From positions 285,935 to 318,311 of the forward strand of contig MABD01000030.1 of assembly GCA_002162955.1 (NCBI GenBank): 32,377 nucleotides of DNA, read 5' to 3'. The notes below the pieces were generated by a model, which saw only the letters and a program-made list of their open reading frames with translations, did no database searches and was not told the origin of the DNA. Numbering within the stretch: the stretch's first letter is position 1; every line of letters begins with the position of its first letter. Positions 15,650 through 25,275 of the stretch are shown one piece after another. Origin of the DNA: Gammaproteobacteria bacterium 45_16_T64. Its GTDB lineage: Bacteria; Pseudomonadota; Gammaproteobacteria; Pseudomonadales; Ketobacteraceae. A program made the translations under genes and the position numbers.

Positions 15650-16777
15650 TTAGTGTAATTGACCCAATGACGTCTTGCTGTAATCAACGAGTTCATCGAG
15701 TCTATTTTCTTTTACCTTAACGGCCCATTCAGGATCTTGTAATAAGGCTCTACCAACGGCGATTAACTCAAACTCACCTTGATCCAGCCGGGTGTGAAGT
15801 GTGTCGAGGGAGTCTGGTGCAGAGCCCGCATGCTCACTCATGTCTCGTTTCTCTTCATCAATAAAACTGGTATTCAGGCCCACAGAACCGACGGCAATGA
15901 CAGGCTTTCCTGTGAGTTCTTTTGTCCAACCGGCAAGATTGAGATCAGACCCTTCAAACTCAGCATCCCAAAAACGGCGAGTAGAGCAGTGGAAAATGTC
16001 CACGCCAGCATCCACTAACGGCGTTAAGAATTGTTTGAGGGCCTCTGGGGTTTCCGCCAATCGCGCAGAATAGTCTTGTTGTTTCCATTGTGAGAAACGG
16101 AAGATAATCGGGTAGTCATCTCCCACGCGTGCTCGGATTGCGTTAACAATTTCGACAGCAAAGCGGGTGCGGCTCACTAAGTCGCCACCATAGCTATCTT
16201 CGCGTTTATTGGTGCCTTCCCAGAAAAACTGATCGATTAAGTATCCATGGGCTCCATGAACCTCAACGCCATCAAAACCGACTTCTTGCGCATCTGCTGC
16301 TGCTTGTGCAAAAGCCTCAACAACGTCGTTAATATCTGCTTGGCTCATGGCTACACCGTTTTCTTTGTTGGGTGTCATCAAGCCAGAAGGGCTATACCCT
16401 GGTACTGATGCATCAGGTTCAGCCCCTTCTTTCCGGATAGCACCCACATGCCAAAGCTGAGGCACTATTTTGCCTCCAGCCGCGTGTACGTCATCAACCA
16501 CTTTTTTCCACCCAGCTAAGGCTTCAGCGCCATGCATAAACGGAATGTTAGGATAACCATTGGCAGCTTTGTGGTTAACGCAGGTGCCCTCTGTAATGAT
16601 TAAGCCGACCTCATTTTCTGCGCGGCGCTTATAGTACGCAGCTACCAAGGGATTTGGGATATTCTTGGGTGAAAAAGAGCGTGTCATCGGTGCCATGACA
16701 ACACGATTGCTGAGCTGTAAATTGCCTAGAGATATGGGGGTGAAAAGAGTCTTGTCTTTGTTCATATTGGATTCCAT
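15650..16777 (-). CDS. Old Yellow Enzyme family NADH:flavin oxidoreductase
   Basis: 375 aa from the ATG at 16777, which overlaps the TetR stop (TAATG); ATG at 16765 is an alternative. The TIM-barrel FMN features are MAPMTR with T32, PQLWHVG with Q107, the substrate-binding pair H174 and H177 in EVHGAHGYL, and the DQFFWEGTNKREDSYGG segment. The C-terminal phosphate-binding region is GKPVIAVGSVG then LIAVGRALLQDPEW. OYEs reduce activated double bonds of alpha,beta-unsaturated carbonyls, and some act on nitroesters or N-ethylmaleimide. Coupling to a TetR repressor resembles the nemR-nemA arrangement of E. coli, where electrophiles induce the reductase. Confidence 0.93.
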   Translation of the reverse strand: MESNMNKDKTLFTPISLGNLQLSNRVVMAPMTRSFSPKNIPNPLVAAYYKRRAENEVGLIITEGTCVNHKAANGYPNIPFMHGAEALAGWKKVVDDVHAAGGKIVPQLWHVGAIRKEGAEPDASVPGYSPSGLMTPNKENGVAMSQADINDVVEAFAQAAADAQEVGFDGVEVHGAHGYLIDQFFWEGTNKREDSYGGDLVSRTRFAVEIVNAIRARVGDDYPIIFRFSQWKQQDYSARLAETPEALKQFLTPLVDAGVDIFHCSTRRFWDAEFEGSDLNLAGWTKELTGKPVIAVGSVGLNTSFIDEEKRDMSEHAGSAPDSLDTLHTRLDQGEFELIAVGRALLQDPEWAVKVKENRLDELVDYSKTSLGQLH

Positions 16778-17346
16778 TAGGTCTGCCCCGTCGCGAGGCG
16801 TTTTAGCTGTTTGATGGAGCAATGGAAGGCTTCAGGGCCTTGGGATTGAGCAAAATAGAGTGCACCTTTAGCGGTGCAAATAAAGAGATAAGCATTGGCT
16901 AATGCTTCACCTTCAAAATGAAGTTCTTGCCTGTCTTTACCTTCCTCAAAAATTCGACGAACCCATTGGATTTCAAAGGCGTCGAGTTCCTTTACCGCTT
17001 CTTGCATCTCAGAGGGGAGAAGGTTGAGGTCGTGGTGGAATGCACACAATGGGCAGACTTTCTTTTCTTGCATAATCCAATATAGGGAGCCTTCTAAGTA
17101 AGCTTCTAAGCGGTCCCAGGCATGGTCATGATTGTCTTCGATACGATTAAATGCACGATCAAGCCAGTCCTGGGACCAGTGACACAGAGCCATGCCTAAA
17201 TCGTCTTTTTTAGGGAAGTGGTGGTGGATACTGGCTTTCGCGATACCGAGTTCTCGAGCGAGATCTTGGTAACTGAAGTCGGTATAACCTCGAGTGCGTA
17301 ATAGGTCGGAGGCGAGCTCGACGATTTGTTGCTTACGATTTTGCAT
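16777..17346 (-). CDS. TetR-family repressor of the OYE reductase
   Basis: 189 aa. The N-terminal HTH (about 8-55) reads TDFSYQDLARELGIAKASIHHHFPKKDDL, a canonical TetR recognition helix. The ligand domain contains KVCPLCAFHHDLNLLP, with two cysteines three residues apart (CPLC) near residue 98, which could sense electrophiles or oxidants as the cysteine of NemR does. The gene is first in an operon with the OYE gene (one-base overlap), and a 20-bp palindrome lies 12 bases upstream of its start, so it probably represses itself and the reductase. Confidence 0.92.
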   Translation of the reverse strand: MQNRKQQIVELASDLLRTRGYTDFSYQDLARELGIAKASIHHHFPKKDDLGMALCHWSQDWLDRAFNRIEDNHDHAWDRLEAYLEGSLYWIMQEKKVCPLCAFHHDLNLLPSEMQEAVKELDAFEIQWVRRIFEEGKDRQELHFEGEALANAYLFICTAKGALYFAQSQGPEAFHCSIKQLKRLATGQT

Positions 17347-17357
17347 ACCAAGATCGT

Positions 17358-17377
17358 AACCTACCTACTGGTAGGTT
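17358..17377. promoter_or_regulatory. TetR operator palindrome
   Basis: AACCTACC at 17358-17365 and GGTAGGTT at 17370-17377 form a perfect inverted repeat around TACT, 12 bases upstream of the TetR gene start. The position and symmetry fit a TetR autoregulatory operator. The repeated GGTAGG/GGGTAGGG next to it (to about 17385) may extend it. Confidence 0.75.
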
Positions 17378-17456
17378 GGGTAGGGTCATTTATGACAAGA
17401 GTGGGTTGAAAAAGGCACTAAAATTGACAACTGGCCGGTTTGGAGGTGCTGCCGCA

Positions 17457-18122
17457 TTAGGTTGCGATTGAGGTAGGCCCCACAAGGTGGAATGCTATGG
17501 CCCAAAAGTGGCAAAAAGCACCACCGATAACAAATAGGTGCCAGATTTCATGGAACCCAAAGTGGTTTGGGATGGGGTTTGGCCATTTTGTACCGTAGAT
17601 GACGGCACCACCGGTATAGCTCAGTCCACCTGCGATGAGCCAGGTAAGGGCATCTTCACTGAGGCTGTCGGATAAGGGAGAAATGGCAAATATAATCATC
17701 CAGCCCATGCCAATGTATATGAGTGTAGATAACCAACGTGGTGCTTGAAGCCAAAAAATCTTCAGTAAGATTCCCGCGATAGCGAGGCCCCAAATAACGC
17801 CAAATAACGTCCAGCCCACATTATCGCGTAATGATACGAGGCAAAAGGGTGTGTAGGTACCCGCGATAAGTACAAAGATCATCATATGATCGATACGCTT
17901 CCAGGCTTTTTGTCCTTGCTCTGTGATGGGCAGCAGGTGGTACATAGCGCTGGCGGTAAACAGCAATATCATGGAAGAACCAAATATCGAGAAGGAGATG
18001 ATATGCCATAGATTGCCATAAAGCGCGGCATTGACTGTCAGTACGCAAAGCCCTGCGATGGAAGCAAAGGCGGCAGCTAGGTGGCTTAGGCCGCTAAAAG
18101 GTTCTCTGAATATGTGTTGCAT
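17457..18122 (-). CDS. trhA: Hemolysin III/PAQR family membrane protein
   Basis: 221 aa, seven hydrophobic segments. The metal-site motifs of the HlyIII/PAQR family are present: SAMYH with H62, KRIDHMMIFVLIAGTYTPF (D78, H79) and FHEIWHLFVIGGAFCHF (H191, H195). E. coli YqfA/TrhA is the family relative and has been linked to membrane energetics and lipid homeostasis; haemolysis is not a general property. The gene is flanked by unrelated genes and its promoter is not obvious. Confidence 0.92.
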   Translation of the reverse strand: MQHIFREPFSGLSHLAAAFASIAGLCVLTVNAALYGNLWHIISFSIFGSSMILLFTASAMYHLLPITEQGQKAWKRIDHMMIFVLIAGTYTPFCLVSLRDNVGWTLFGVIWGLAIAGILLKIFWLQAPRWLSTLIYIGMGWMIIFAISPLSDSLSEDALTWLIAGGLSYTGGAVIYGTKWPNPIPNHFGFHEIWHLFVIGGAFCHFWAIAFHLVGPTSIAT

Positions 18123-18234
18123 AATTGGGTAAACACTTGTTTATCGAGTGGCGGAGTAGGCATCATACACGTCTGTCCTAATGCCTGCTAGCGCCGCTCG
18201 GTTGAAGTGTCGCATTGTCTAGCGAGTCAGTGAA

Positions 18235-19590
18235 TTATCGTATATCAATGGTGCGGCCAAGTAAGGATCCCGTAACTGTAGAGGTGCTTCGGGCTGGCGG
18301 TAATTCTTTACTGGTGAAATCGCGGTAACTCATCAGTGGTCGCTCCATCATGAAATAAATAATGGCGGAAATACAATAGGTGAGGCATACGGCAATGAGG
18401 AAGGCTACCAACAGCGAATTCATATTGTCGTAATCGCAATTGAACCCCATGGCAGGGCAGCTGCCAGCCATAATGGATATCACGCCCATAACGATAGGGA
18501 GGTGAATCAAGTAGGCACAATAGGTGAGTTGTGCAAAGGGATACCAGAGTCGTAACGAGAAAAACCAGGTCAGTGGTCGTATCATGCTTACTTTGCATAA
18601 CATGCCAAGGAAAAGTAGAGACATACAGAAGGAATAGAGGTTACGTTCAAATCCATACAATAACGTGAGTTCAAGATCCGACAATTCGACGGAAGTTTTC
18701 AGCACATTATATTGCAGAATACATCCTAGACATAGGAGTGCCGCGAGTAGGGATAGTTTCCCACCGATGGTGTGGTTAAATAAATGGCTAACTTGAACGT
18801 GGTAGAAACGATATACGTAGAGGGCTCCGATACCACAAATGAAGGCGCCAAAGCGTGTGTATAAATTATCATACAGTACAGAGTAGTAATGGCCTTGCAG
18901 ATCCATATCGATCATTTGTTGTGACATTTGTACGCCGTACAATCTATCGTCAGTGATATAAATAACAAGACGGATCAGGCTTGAGAATGCCAATAAACCC
19001 AACAGCCAGCGCATGACGTATTGTGTCTTGGTTAATACATAGAGGGTGAGTAGTGGGAAGATTAAATAAAACTGTTCCTCAACTGCAAGGCTCCAGGTCC
19101 AGGGAGCTGCGGTTTCTTTGTGTGGGAAAAAATTATTGATATACAGTAAATTCTGCCAGAGGTTTTCCCTGTGTGGCAGATTGGCAAGATAAAATAAACC
19201 CGCCACCAAAAGATACGTTGGCATCAGTCGCATAAAGCGACGGTAATAAAAACGCGATAATCGGATGTTGCCGGTTTTTTCGTGTTCGTGGAAAAGTAAT
19301 CCAGCGATAAGAAATCCGCTCAACACAAAAAACATATCCACCATTAAGTGCCCGTTCCACATCCAGTCGAGAAACCAAGGCGTATTGTCTACCTGAAACG
19401 ATAATAACGGTTCGTCGGTTTTCCTAAATGCCGCGGTTAACATGGCGGCAGATGCGACTATATGCACGAGAATAACCCACATCATACCGATCGCTCGAAA
19501 TCCATCGAAAATTGGGTAACCCTTTTGAGGGCGATAAAAAAGGTGCTGGAATGAACGCTTGGGTGAGAATGCTGAAACAAGCTTTCCCAT
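18235..19590 (-). CDS. Acyltransferase-3 family integral membrane protein
   Basis: 451 aa from the ATG at 19590, chosen because GAGG lies six bases upstream; the GTG at 19602 would place its start on that ribosome site. It has about ten membrane segments. The R-X10-H catalytic motif is FDGFRAIGMMWVILVHI (R32, H43), and WSLAVEEQFYLIFPLL is the second hallmark. Family members (OafA/YrhL type) move acetyl or other acyl groups across the membrane onto surface glycans, lipopolysaccharide or peptidoglycan. The acceptor is not identifiable. No other glycan genes are adjacent. Confidence 0.92.
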   Translation of the reverse strand: MGKLVSAFSPKRSFQHLFYRPQKGYPIFDGFRAIGMMWVILVHIVASAAMLTAAFRKTDEPLLSFQVDNTPWFLDWMWNGHLMVDMFFVLSGFLIAGLLFHEHEKTGNIRLSRFYYRRFMRLMPTYLLVAGLFYLANLPHRENLWQNLLYINNFFPHKETAAPWTWSLAVEEQFYLIFPLLTLYVLTKTQYVMRWLLGLLAFSSLIRLVIYITDDRLYGVQMSQQMIDMDLQGHYYSVLYDNLYTRFGAFICGIGALYVYRFYHVQVSHLFNHTIGGKLSLLAALLCLGCILQYNVLKTSVELSDLELTLLYGFERNLYSFCMSLLFLGMLCKVSMIRPLTWFFSLRLWYPFAQLTYCAYLIHLPIVMGVISIMAGSCPAMGFNCDYDNMNSLLVAFLIAVCLTYCISAIIYFMMERPLMSYRDFTSKELPPARSTSTVTGSLLGRTIDIR

Positions 19591-19660
19591 AAATGGCCTC
19601 ACAGAACGACAGTGTCAAAACGGTTATGGATTGTACATAGGTGACATGTGTGTTGTAAGG

Positions 19661-19680
19661 CAATTCATGGGAATGAATTG
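19661..19680. other. Perfect 8-bp inverted repeat between ETF-QO and acyltransferase genes
   Basis: CAATTCAT (19661-19668) and ATGAATTG (19673-19680) around GGGA. It lies 62 bases after the ETF-QO stop and 71 before the acyltransferase start, both on the minus strand. It could be an operator for the acyltransferase or a 3'-end hairpin; there is no T-run. Confidence 0.45.
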
Positions 19681-19742
19681 CGACAGGGGCGTTTAACTAA
19701 ATTTCAATACTGACTTTGCAAACCCTATCGCAAATATGCACA

Positions 19743-21398
19743 TTACATATTGGGGTAATTGGGTCCTCCACCTGCTTCGGGTGCTCGCCACTCAATATTC
19801 TGCATGGGATCTTTTATGTCACAGGTTTTGCAATGAAGACAATTTTGGGAATTAATTAATAATTCTTTTTTATCGTCGTCACCATCGATTATTTCATACA
19901 CACCGGCTGGGCAATATCGTTGCGCTGGCTCATCAAATAATGCAAGGTTATGGCGAATGGGAATATTTTTGTCAGTTAAGATTAAGTGACAAGGTTGGTC
20001 TTCCGCATGGTTGGTGTTGGACAAAAAAACCGAATCTAATTTGCTAAAGGTAATCACGCCGTCCGGTTTGGGATAGGTAATGGGTTTGCTTCTTTCTGCA
20101 ATACGCAATGATTCGTGATCAGGGATCGGGTCGTTTAGCGTGATGGGAAGTTTACCCCCTAAAATATTGGTATCAAGAAACGATATTGCTCCGCCAATAA
20201 GATCACCAAACCGGTGTCGCGCTGGTCCGAAGTTACGTTGAAACTGTAGCTCTTCATAAATCCAGGATTGTTCAAATTTTTCGGTGTAGCTAGTAAGTTC
20301 TGTGTGCTGTTGATTATTGGTTAAGGCATCGGTGATCGCTTCGGCGGCAAGCATGCCCGATTTCATTGCGGTATGACTGCCTTTGATTTTTGCGTTGTTA
20401 AGGGTGCCCGCATCACAGCCCACTAGGATGCCACCCGGAAAGACCATTTTAGGTAATGATTGTAATCCACCCTTTGCCAGTGCTCGTGCACCATAGCTGA
20501 TACGTTTACCGCCCACTAAAAATTGCTTTATTTTGGGGTGTAATTTCCAGCGTTGCATTTCGTCAAAAGGGCTGCAATGGGTATTGGTGTAAGATAAATC
20601 GGTGATGTACCCCAGAGATACTTGATTGTTGTCCAAGTGATAACAGAACCCGCCACCCAATGCGCCGGTTTCTGCTGTGGGCCAGCCTGCGGTGTGAATA
20701 ACTAAGCCTTCGTTGTGTTGAGCTTCTGGTATCTCCCACAGTTCTTTTATACCAAGGCCATAGTGCTGTGGGTCTTTGTCTTTATCGAGTTGGTAATGTT
20801 GAATTAATTGCTTGCCTAGATGTCCTCTACAGCCTTCGCTAAACACGGTGTATTTTGCAATGAGTTCCATACCTGGCATATAGGAATCTTTCGGCTTACC
20901 CTGTTGGTCAATACCTGCATCTGCGGTGAGTACTCCGATGACTTGGTTGTCTTCACCGTATAAAATGTCAGCGGCTGAGAACCCAGGATAAATATCAACA
21001 CCTAACGCTTCAGCTTGCTCGGCTAACCAGCGACAGACATTTCCTAAGCTAACGATATAGTTGCCATGATTGCGTAATGTAATGGGCTCAAATGCTTTTG
21101 GAAATCGAATGGCTTTCTCTTGATTAGTGAGATAGTAAATTTCATCGCCTGTGACAGGAACATTAAGTGGAGCTCCCATGGATTGCCATTCAGGAAACAG
21201 TTCGTTCATTGCTGTTGGCTGCATGATCGCTCCAGATAGAATGTGTGCACCAACCTCAGAGCCTTTCTCCAATACGCAGACTGTTACATGGCTGCTTAAC
21301 TGACGAATTCGGCAGGCCGCTGCAAGCCCTGCGGGCCCTGCACCGACAATAACAACGTCGTATTCCAAGGATTCTCTTTGTTGTGTTTGGCTATTCAT
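19743..21398 (-). CDS. etfD: Electron transfer flavoprotein-ubiquinone oxidoreductase
   Basis: 551 aa. The FAD-binding GAGPAG is at 19-24, and FSEGCRGHLGKQLI and the GGILVGCDAGTLNNAKIKGSHTAM FAD segments (read in two parts) are typical of ETF-QO. The C-terminus holds the single [4Fe-4S] cluster with C496 and C520, C523, C526 (CLHCKTC). The enzyme passes electrons from ETF (fatty-acid beta-oxidation and amino-acid dehydrogenases) to ubiquinone at the inner membrane. The etfA/etfB genes are not in this window. A 16-bp palindrome with extra AGGGGTG copies lies in its promoter region, between it and the upstream MalT-like regulator gene, which may control it. Confidence 0.95.
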   Translation of the reverse strand: MNSQTQQRESLEYDVVIVGAGPAGLAAACRIRQLSSHVTVCVLEKGSEVGAHILSGAIMQPTAMNELFPEWQSMGAPLNVPVTGDEIYYLTNQEKAIRFPKAFEPITLRNHGNYIVSLGNVCRWLAEQAEALGVDIYPGFSAADILYGEDNQVIGVLTADAGIDQQGKPKDSYMPGMELIAKYTVFSEGCRGHLGKQLIQHYQLDKDKDPQHYGLGIKELWEIPEAQHNEGLVIHTAGWPTAETGALGGGFCYHLDNNQVSLGYITDLSYTNTHCSPFDEMQRWKLHPKIKQFLVGGKRISYGARALAKGGLQSLPKMVFPGGILVGCDAGTLNNAKIKGSHTAMKSGMLAAEAITDALTNNQQHTELTSYTEKFEQSWIYEELQFQRNFGPARHRFGDLIGGAISFLDTNILGGKLPITLNDPIPDHESLRIAERSKPITYPKPDGVITFSKLDSVFLSNTNHAEDQPCHLILTDKNIPIRHNLALFDEPAQRYCPAGVYEIIDGDDDKKELLINSQNCLHCKTCDIKDPMQNIEWRAPEAGGGPNYPNM

Positions 21399-21462
21399 TG
21401 CTCTCTCTCCGTGAATCAGTAACCCAGTGAGAACAGAATACGAGCAGTAAAGTGGGGGCGCA

Positions 21463-21499
21463 TCACCCCTAGGGGTGAATTAGGGGTGGGTTAGGGTGG
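21463..21499. promoter_or_regulatory. Palindrome and direct repeats upstream of the ETF-QO gene
   Basis: TCACCCCTAGGGGTGA at 21463-21478 is a perfect 16-bp palindrome. AGGGGTG recurs at 21482-21488, and AGGGTGG follows at 21493-21499. The cluster is 65-101 bases upstream of the ETF-QO start and just after the stop of the MalT/LuxR-type gene, so it is a candidate binding site for that regulator. Confidence 0.6.
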
Positions 21500-21512
21500 A
21501 GAATAGGGCAGG

Positions 21513-23036
21513 CTAGTTTTTCTGGGAAAGCTTGAGTAACGCTTGGGTACGATTCTCTACGCCCATTTTTCCATATAGATTACGAATATGTACTTTGAGT
21601 GTATTAAGGGAAATATTGAGTTCAGTGGCAATTTGCTTATTGGCCAAGCCTTGAGACACCAAATGCATTACTTCGGTTTCTCTGCTGGTTAAAAGATTAA
21701 CGTCCTGTAGATCTATTGTGCGTACTGGATTGTTGGTACCCGTTTTTGCAGGACTAGCCGGTATATTGAATTTCTTTTGGGCGTCGGGCGGTATGATGGT
21801 TAGCCATTGAGCGATACGTTCATTGTTCGATGACTGCGAATCATTTACATCGATAATTTGATGCAGTAAGCGCGTGCAGTGCTCCCAATCTTCTACGAGC
21901 ATCCATTGGTCGAGGGCGTCCTCAATATATCCAGCTTCTTCTAACCACTTAGCGGCATTGGCGCGTTTTGTATTTTGTTCCAATAATGGCTGTTCTGAAA
22001 ACTGATTCAGTAAGAACTGTCGAAATAGATCGTGATAGCGGTACCAAGTACCATGATTATCGAGGGGAATTAAAAAAAGATTACGTTGGTCGAGTTGCGA
22101 AATTGTGGTTAATCCGTGTTGAATATCCAACATACTATTGCATAAGCCAGCACAGAAGCGTGGCACGCTAGCGGTGGTGATCAAGAATTGTTGAAGTGAT
22201 GCTGTTTGCAATGCAAACACTTCTTCAAAAAGATAATCTGAAATATGTTTATTAAGTGAGCCCTGTTCTAACGAAGTCGGTGATAGCGATGGATTTTTTT
22301 GCAGTGACAGGGCTGCAAGCTGTAGCCCTGCGACCCAACCTTCACTGCGTTGAAACAACGTATGGATTTCTGAATCAATTAGTGACAATTGCATGGTGTT
22401 GTTAAAAAAAAGTTTGCCTTCGCTATAATTAAAAGCCAGGTCTTGCTCACATATTTCCAATAGTTGATTATTTGCTCTGCGTCTTGGTAAAGAGAGAGAG
22501 GGTTCACTTCTTGAGGTTAACACTAAGCGTAAACTGGGTGGTAGGTGGTCTAAGAAGAGATTCATTAAATGTAACGTGATAGGGTTAGAGGACGTACCGC
22601 AAATGGAATGAAAGTCATCCAATACCAGCGTTAATGGCTCATTCGTATTATTATTTGTACACAGTGCATCGAGATCGTTTAGTAACGATATGATGACCTG
22701 CTCAAAGATCTCGCTCTCAACCACGGGTGGTTGATGGTGACTGAGTTGCAGAAGTGCATCTTTGCCCAAACCTGGCTGGACATTTTGTAGGGCATTAATA
22801 ATATGCTGCCATAGAGTATACGGCGATGAAGCGGTTTGATCGATTGTCAACCAAGCAAAGGTGTGTGGGTGGGTGTGTAGCCATTGGCTAATTAATGTTG
22901 TTTTACCATATCCGGCCGGTCCAGATACAATAATGAGTTCCCCACCTGATGATTGATTGAGCTTTTCTATCAATTGATGCCGCATGACCGATTGTTTTCG
23001 AAGAGGTGGAATATAAAATCGGGTTCTTAGTAGCAT
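21513..23036 (-). CDS. Short MalT-like ATPase/LuxR transcription regulator
   Basis: 507 aa. A STAND-type NTPase is at the N-terminus: Walker A GPAGYGKT at 39-46, LTLVLDDFH as Walker B, LVLTSRSEP as sensor 1, then the winged-helix region EGWVAGLQLAALSL and YRYHDLFRQFLLNQF. The C-terminus is a LuxR HTH (about 445-505: LLTSRETEVMHLVSQGLANKQIATELNISLNTLKVH...). MalT-type regulators are usually about 900 aa with a long TPR sensor domain between these parts. Here only about 70 residues (including WLEEAGYIEDALDQWMLVEDWEHC) separate them, so the sensor is nearly gone. It lies directly upstream of the ETF-QO gene in the same direction. Confidence 0.9.
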   Translation of the reverse strand: MLLRTRFYIPPLRKQSVMRHQLIEKLNQSSGGELIIVSGPAGYGKTTLISQWLHTHPHTFAWLTIDQTASSPYTLWQHIINALQNVQPGLGKDALLQLSHHQPPVVESEIFEQVIISLLNDLDALCTNNNTNEPLTLVLDDFHSICGTSSNPITLHLMNLFLDHLPPSLRLVLTSRSEPSLSLPRRRANNQLLEICEQDLAFNYSEGKLFFNNTMQLSLIDSEIHTLFQRSEGWVAGLQLAALSLQKNPSLSPTSLEQGSLNKHISDYLFEEVFALQTASLQQFLITTASVPRFCAGLCNSMLDIQHGLTTISQLDQRNLFLIPLDNHGTWYRYHDLFRQFLLNQFSEQPLLEQNTKRANAAKWLEEAGYIEDALDQWMLVEDWEHCTRLLHQIIDVNDSQSSNNERIAQWLTIIPPDAQKKFNIPASPAKTGTNNPVRTIDLQDVNLLTSRETEVMHLVSQGLANKQIATELNISLNTLKVHIRNLYGKMGVENRTQALLKLSQKN

Positions 23037-23225
23037 AAATTATGGTTAGACTAGGCAGGTGAACTGGATGTTAGGTATCTTGCTCGCTTATATATCAGTT
23101 TGTTATGTTACACGAAAGCGTGTATGAAATAAGTACACTGGCCTTACTGTTGTACTAGTATTTAAAAAAGAGCGATAATTCCCTCTTAAGTAAGGGTTAA
23201 TAGAAATGGGTGGATGTAAGAGGTT

Positions 23226-25262
23226 ATGGTGGATGTAGAACGGTCTCTTAACGTGTTGGTGATAGATGACTCAGAAGCCGATGCGTTCTTAGTCATTAGA
23301 GAGCTCAAAAAGAGCTGGAAAAATATCACTTCTCGGCGTGTATGGGACGAAGTGAGTATGACCAGTGCATTGGATGCGGAAAGTTGGGATTTGATAATCT
23401 CTGATCACAATATGCCCACCTTTGATTCGCTCCAAGCGCTAGCAATTTATCATCACTATAATCTCGATATTCCTGTGATTATTGTGTCTGGTGTTATTGG
23501 GGAAGACATTGCGGTTACCGCGATGCGAAGCGGTGCCCATGATTACATCATGAAGGACAATATGGTGCGATTAGCACCCGCGGTCGAGAGGGAGTTAACG
23601 GAAGCTGACTCTAGGCGCGCCAGAGTGGCTGCAGAAGATGCGAATATCGCTAAGAGTTTGTTCTTAGCCAATATGTCCCATGAAATACGCACTCCGATGA
23701 ATGGTGTGGTGGGTATGTCTTCTCTGTTATTGGAAACCAGCTTATCGCCTGAGCAACGAGAATACGCCACTGCTATTCAGGCATCGGCAGACGCTTTGCT
23801 CGAGATCGTCAATGATATTCTGGATATATCTAAAATTGAGGCGGGTAAACTGGATATTGACCCCATCTCATTCGATTTAAGAGAAACGTTATCTGAGGTG
23901 GCTGAACTTGCCTCAATTAAAGCCAAAGATAAAGATGTTGCATTGCTGTTGGATGTAGATGGCGATATTCCAAAAACGCTAGTGGGTGACCCACTTCGTA
24001 TCCGGCAGATAATTCTCAATTTCTGTACCAATGCGATTAAGTTCACCTCAGAGGGTTGTGTCTCCATTTCGGTTCGGAATCAATATACCTATCGGCAGAA
24101 GTGCCACATGATAATATCCGTGGTTGATACCGGGATTGGTATGAATAGCGCGCAAGCGGAGACCATATTTGAACAATATACCCAAGCCACTACCGCAACC
24201 TCGCGGTTATACGGTGGAACGGGGTTAGGACTCAATATTTGTCGGAACTTGGCTGAATTGATGGGCGGCAGCGTTTCTGTCAAAAGCTCGCCAGAGAAAG
24301 GCTCAGTGTTTTCTTTTGATATTACCTTGCCTGTACACAGTGAATATGTACAGCCAACTTCTTTGCCACTTGAGAAATTACCCGTTGTTATTGTCAATGA
24401 ATTAGATCACGCCTATAACTGCCTTTCATCTCTATGCAGTATGCGTGGTGCTAAGGTGTTTCGGCATACGTTGGAAACGTTGGCTGAGAGTTTTGATGGT
24501 AGTGAGGGGGAGTGGGGCGGTAAGCGAACCTGCGTGTTCTTCGACACCCTCAAAAAAGGCACGGAAATTAGTGCGTTAATAAAGAAACGTCGGATCGAGC
24601 AGAAAGTTGTGCTCATATACAGCCCTTCCTTGCCGCTACGGGGGGACCTGCAATACTGTCAGGATCTTGGATTCAAGAGCTATATTTCACACCCAGTGAG
24701 AGAATCGACCTTTGATAAAGTTATGACTTATCTGTTAGCCGCAGACGTGACAACCCCAGATGTTGTGAGTAGTTATACCTTTAATGGCAAGGATAACCGG
24801 GTGTCTAACTCCCGCAGTAACAGTCAGCAGACCATTAATGTATTGCTGGCAGAGGATAATGTCATTAATCAAAAAGTGGCCGTGCGTATGTTGCAGAAAC
24901 TGAATTGCTCAGTGGATATAGCAGAGGACGGTAGCAAAGCGGTTGAATTTGCGACCAACAATGATTATGACCTGATACTCATGGATTGTCAGATGCCAGT
25001 GATGGACGGGTATAAGGCAACTGAAACCATCAGGGATCTAGAAAAAAATAGCGGTAAACATACGCCAATTATTGCATTAACGGCAGATGCAATGGATATG
25101 GATAAGAAGAAGTGCCTTGATTGTGGTATGGATGAACATATTGGCAAGCCAATTGGACGGGATGCATTGCGCAATATCGTACAGCACTACGCGAAGGAAA
25201 ATAATACTCGAAAACCCAATGGGGACCCATCGCCAAACCTGAGAGCAAGAGGCGCTGATTAG
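23226..25262 (+). CDS. Hybrid histidine kinase with receiver-HisKA-HATPase-receiver-receiver layout
   Basis: 678 aa, no membrane segment, so cytoplasmic. Receiver 1 (8-125) has DD14-15, phosphoacceptor D60 (LIISDHNMP) and K110. HisKA carries H152 in [10 protein letters not shown]. The HATPase has [15 protein letters not shown] and GGTGLGL. Residues about 395-515 look like a receiver remnant lacking the acidic triad and phosphoacceptor. The final receiver (about 545-665) is intact, with D587 in [11 protein letters not shown] and K in GKPI. A receiver at the N-terminus means it takes input by phosphotransfer from, or interaction with, another kinase rather than from a ligand. The output partner is not encoded nearby. 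Confidence 0.93.
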   Translation: MVDVERSLNVLVIDDSEADAFLVIRELKKSWKNITSRRVWDEVSMTSALDAESWDLIISDHNMPTFDSLQALAIYHHYNLDIPVIIVSGVIGEDIAVTAMRSGAHDYIMKDNMVRLAPAVERELTEADSRRARVAAEDANIAKSLFLANMSHEIRTPMNGVVGMSSLLLETSLSPEQREYATAIQASADALLEIVNDILDISKIEAGKLDIDPISFDLRETLSEVAELASIKAKDKDVALLLDVDGDIPKTLVGDPLRIRQIILNFCTNAIKFTSEGCVSISVRNQYTYRQKCHMIISVVDTGIGMNSAQAETIFEQYTQATTATSRLYGGTGLGLNICRNLAELMGGSVSVKSSPEKGSVFSFDITLPVHSEYVQPTSLPLEKLPVVIVNELDHAYNCLSSLCSMRGAKVFRHTLETLAESFDGSEGEWGGKRTCVFFDTLKKGTEISALIKKRRIEQKVVLIYSPSLPLRGDLQYCQDLGFKSYISHPVRESTFDKVMTYLLAADVTTPDVVSSYTFNGKDNRVSNSRSNSQQTINVLLAEDNVINQKVAVRMLQKLNCSVDIAEDGSKAVEFATNNDYDLILMDCQMPVMDGYKATETIRDLEKNSGKHTPIIALTADAMDMDKKKCLDCGMDEHIGKPIGRDALRNIVQHYAKENNTRKPNGDPSPNLRARGAD

Positions 25263-25275
25263 CGCCTCTTTATTG
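25248..25275 (+). terminator. Intrinsic terminator of the hybrid kinase gene
   Basis: AGAGGCGCT (25248-25256) pairs with AGCGCCTCT (25261-25269) around GATT, followed by TTTATT. The stem starts within the last codons of the gene and the stop codon lies at its centre. Confidence 0.85.
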
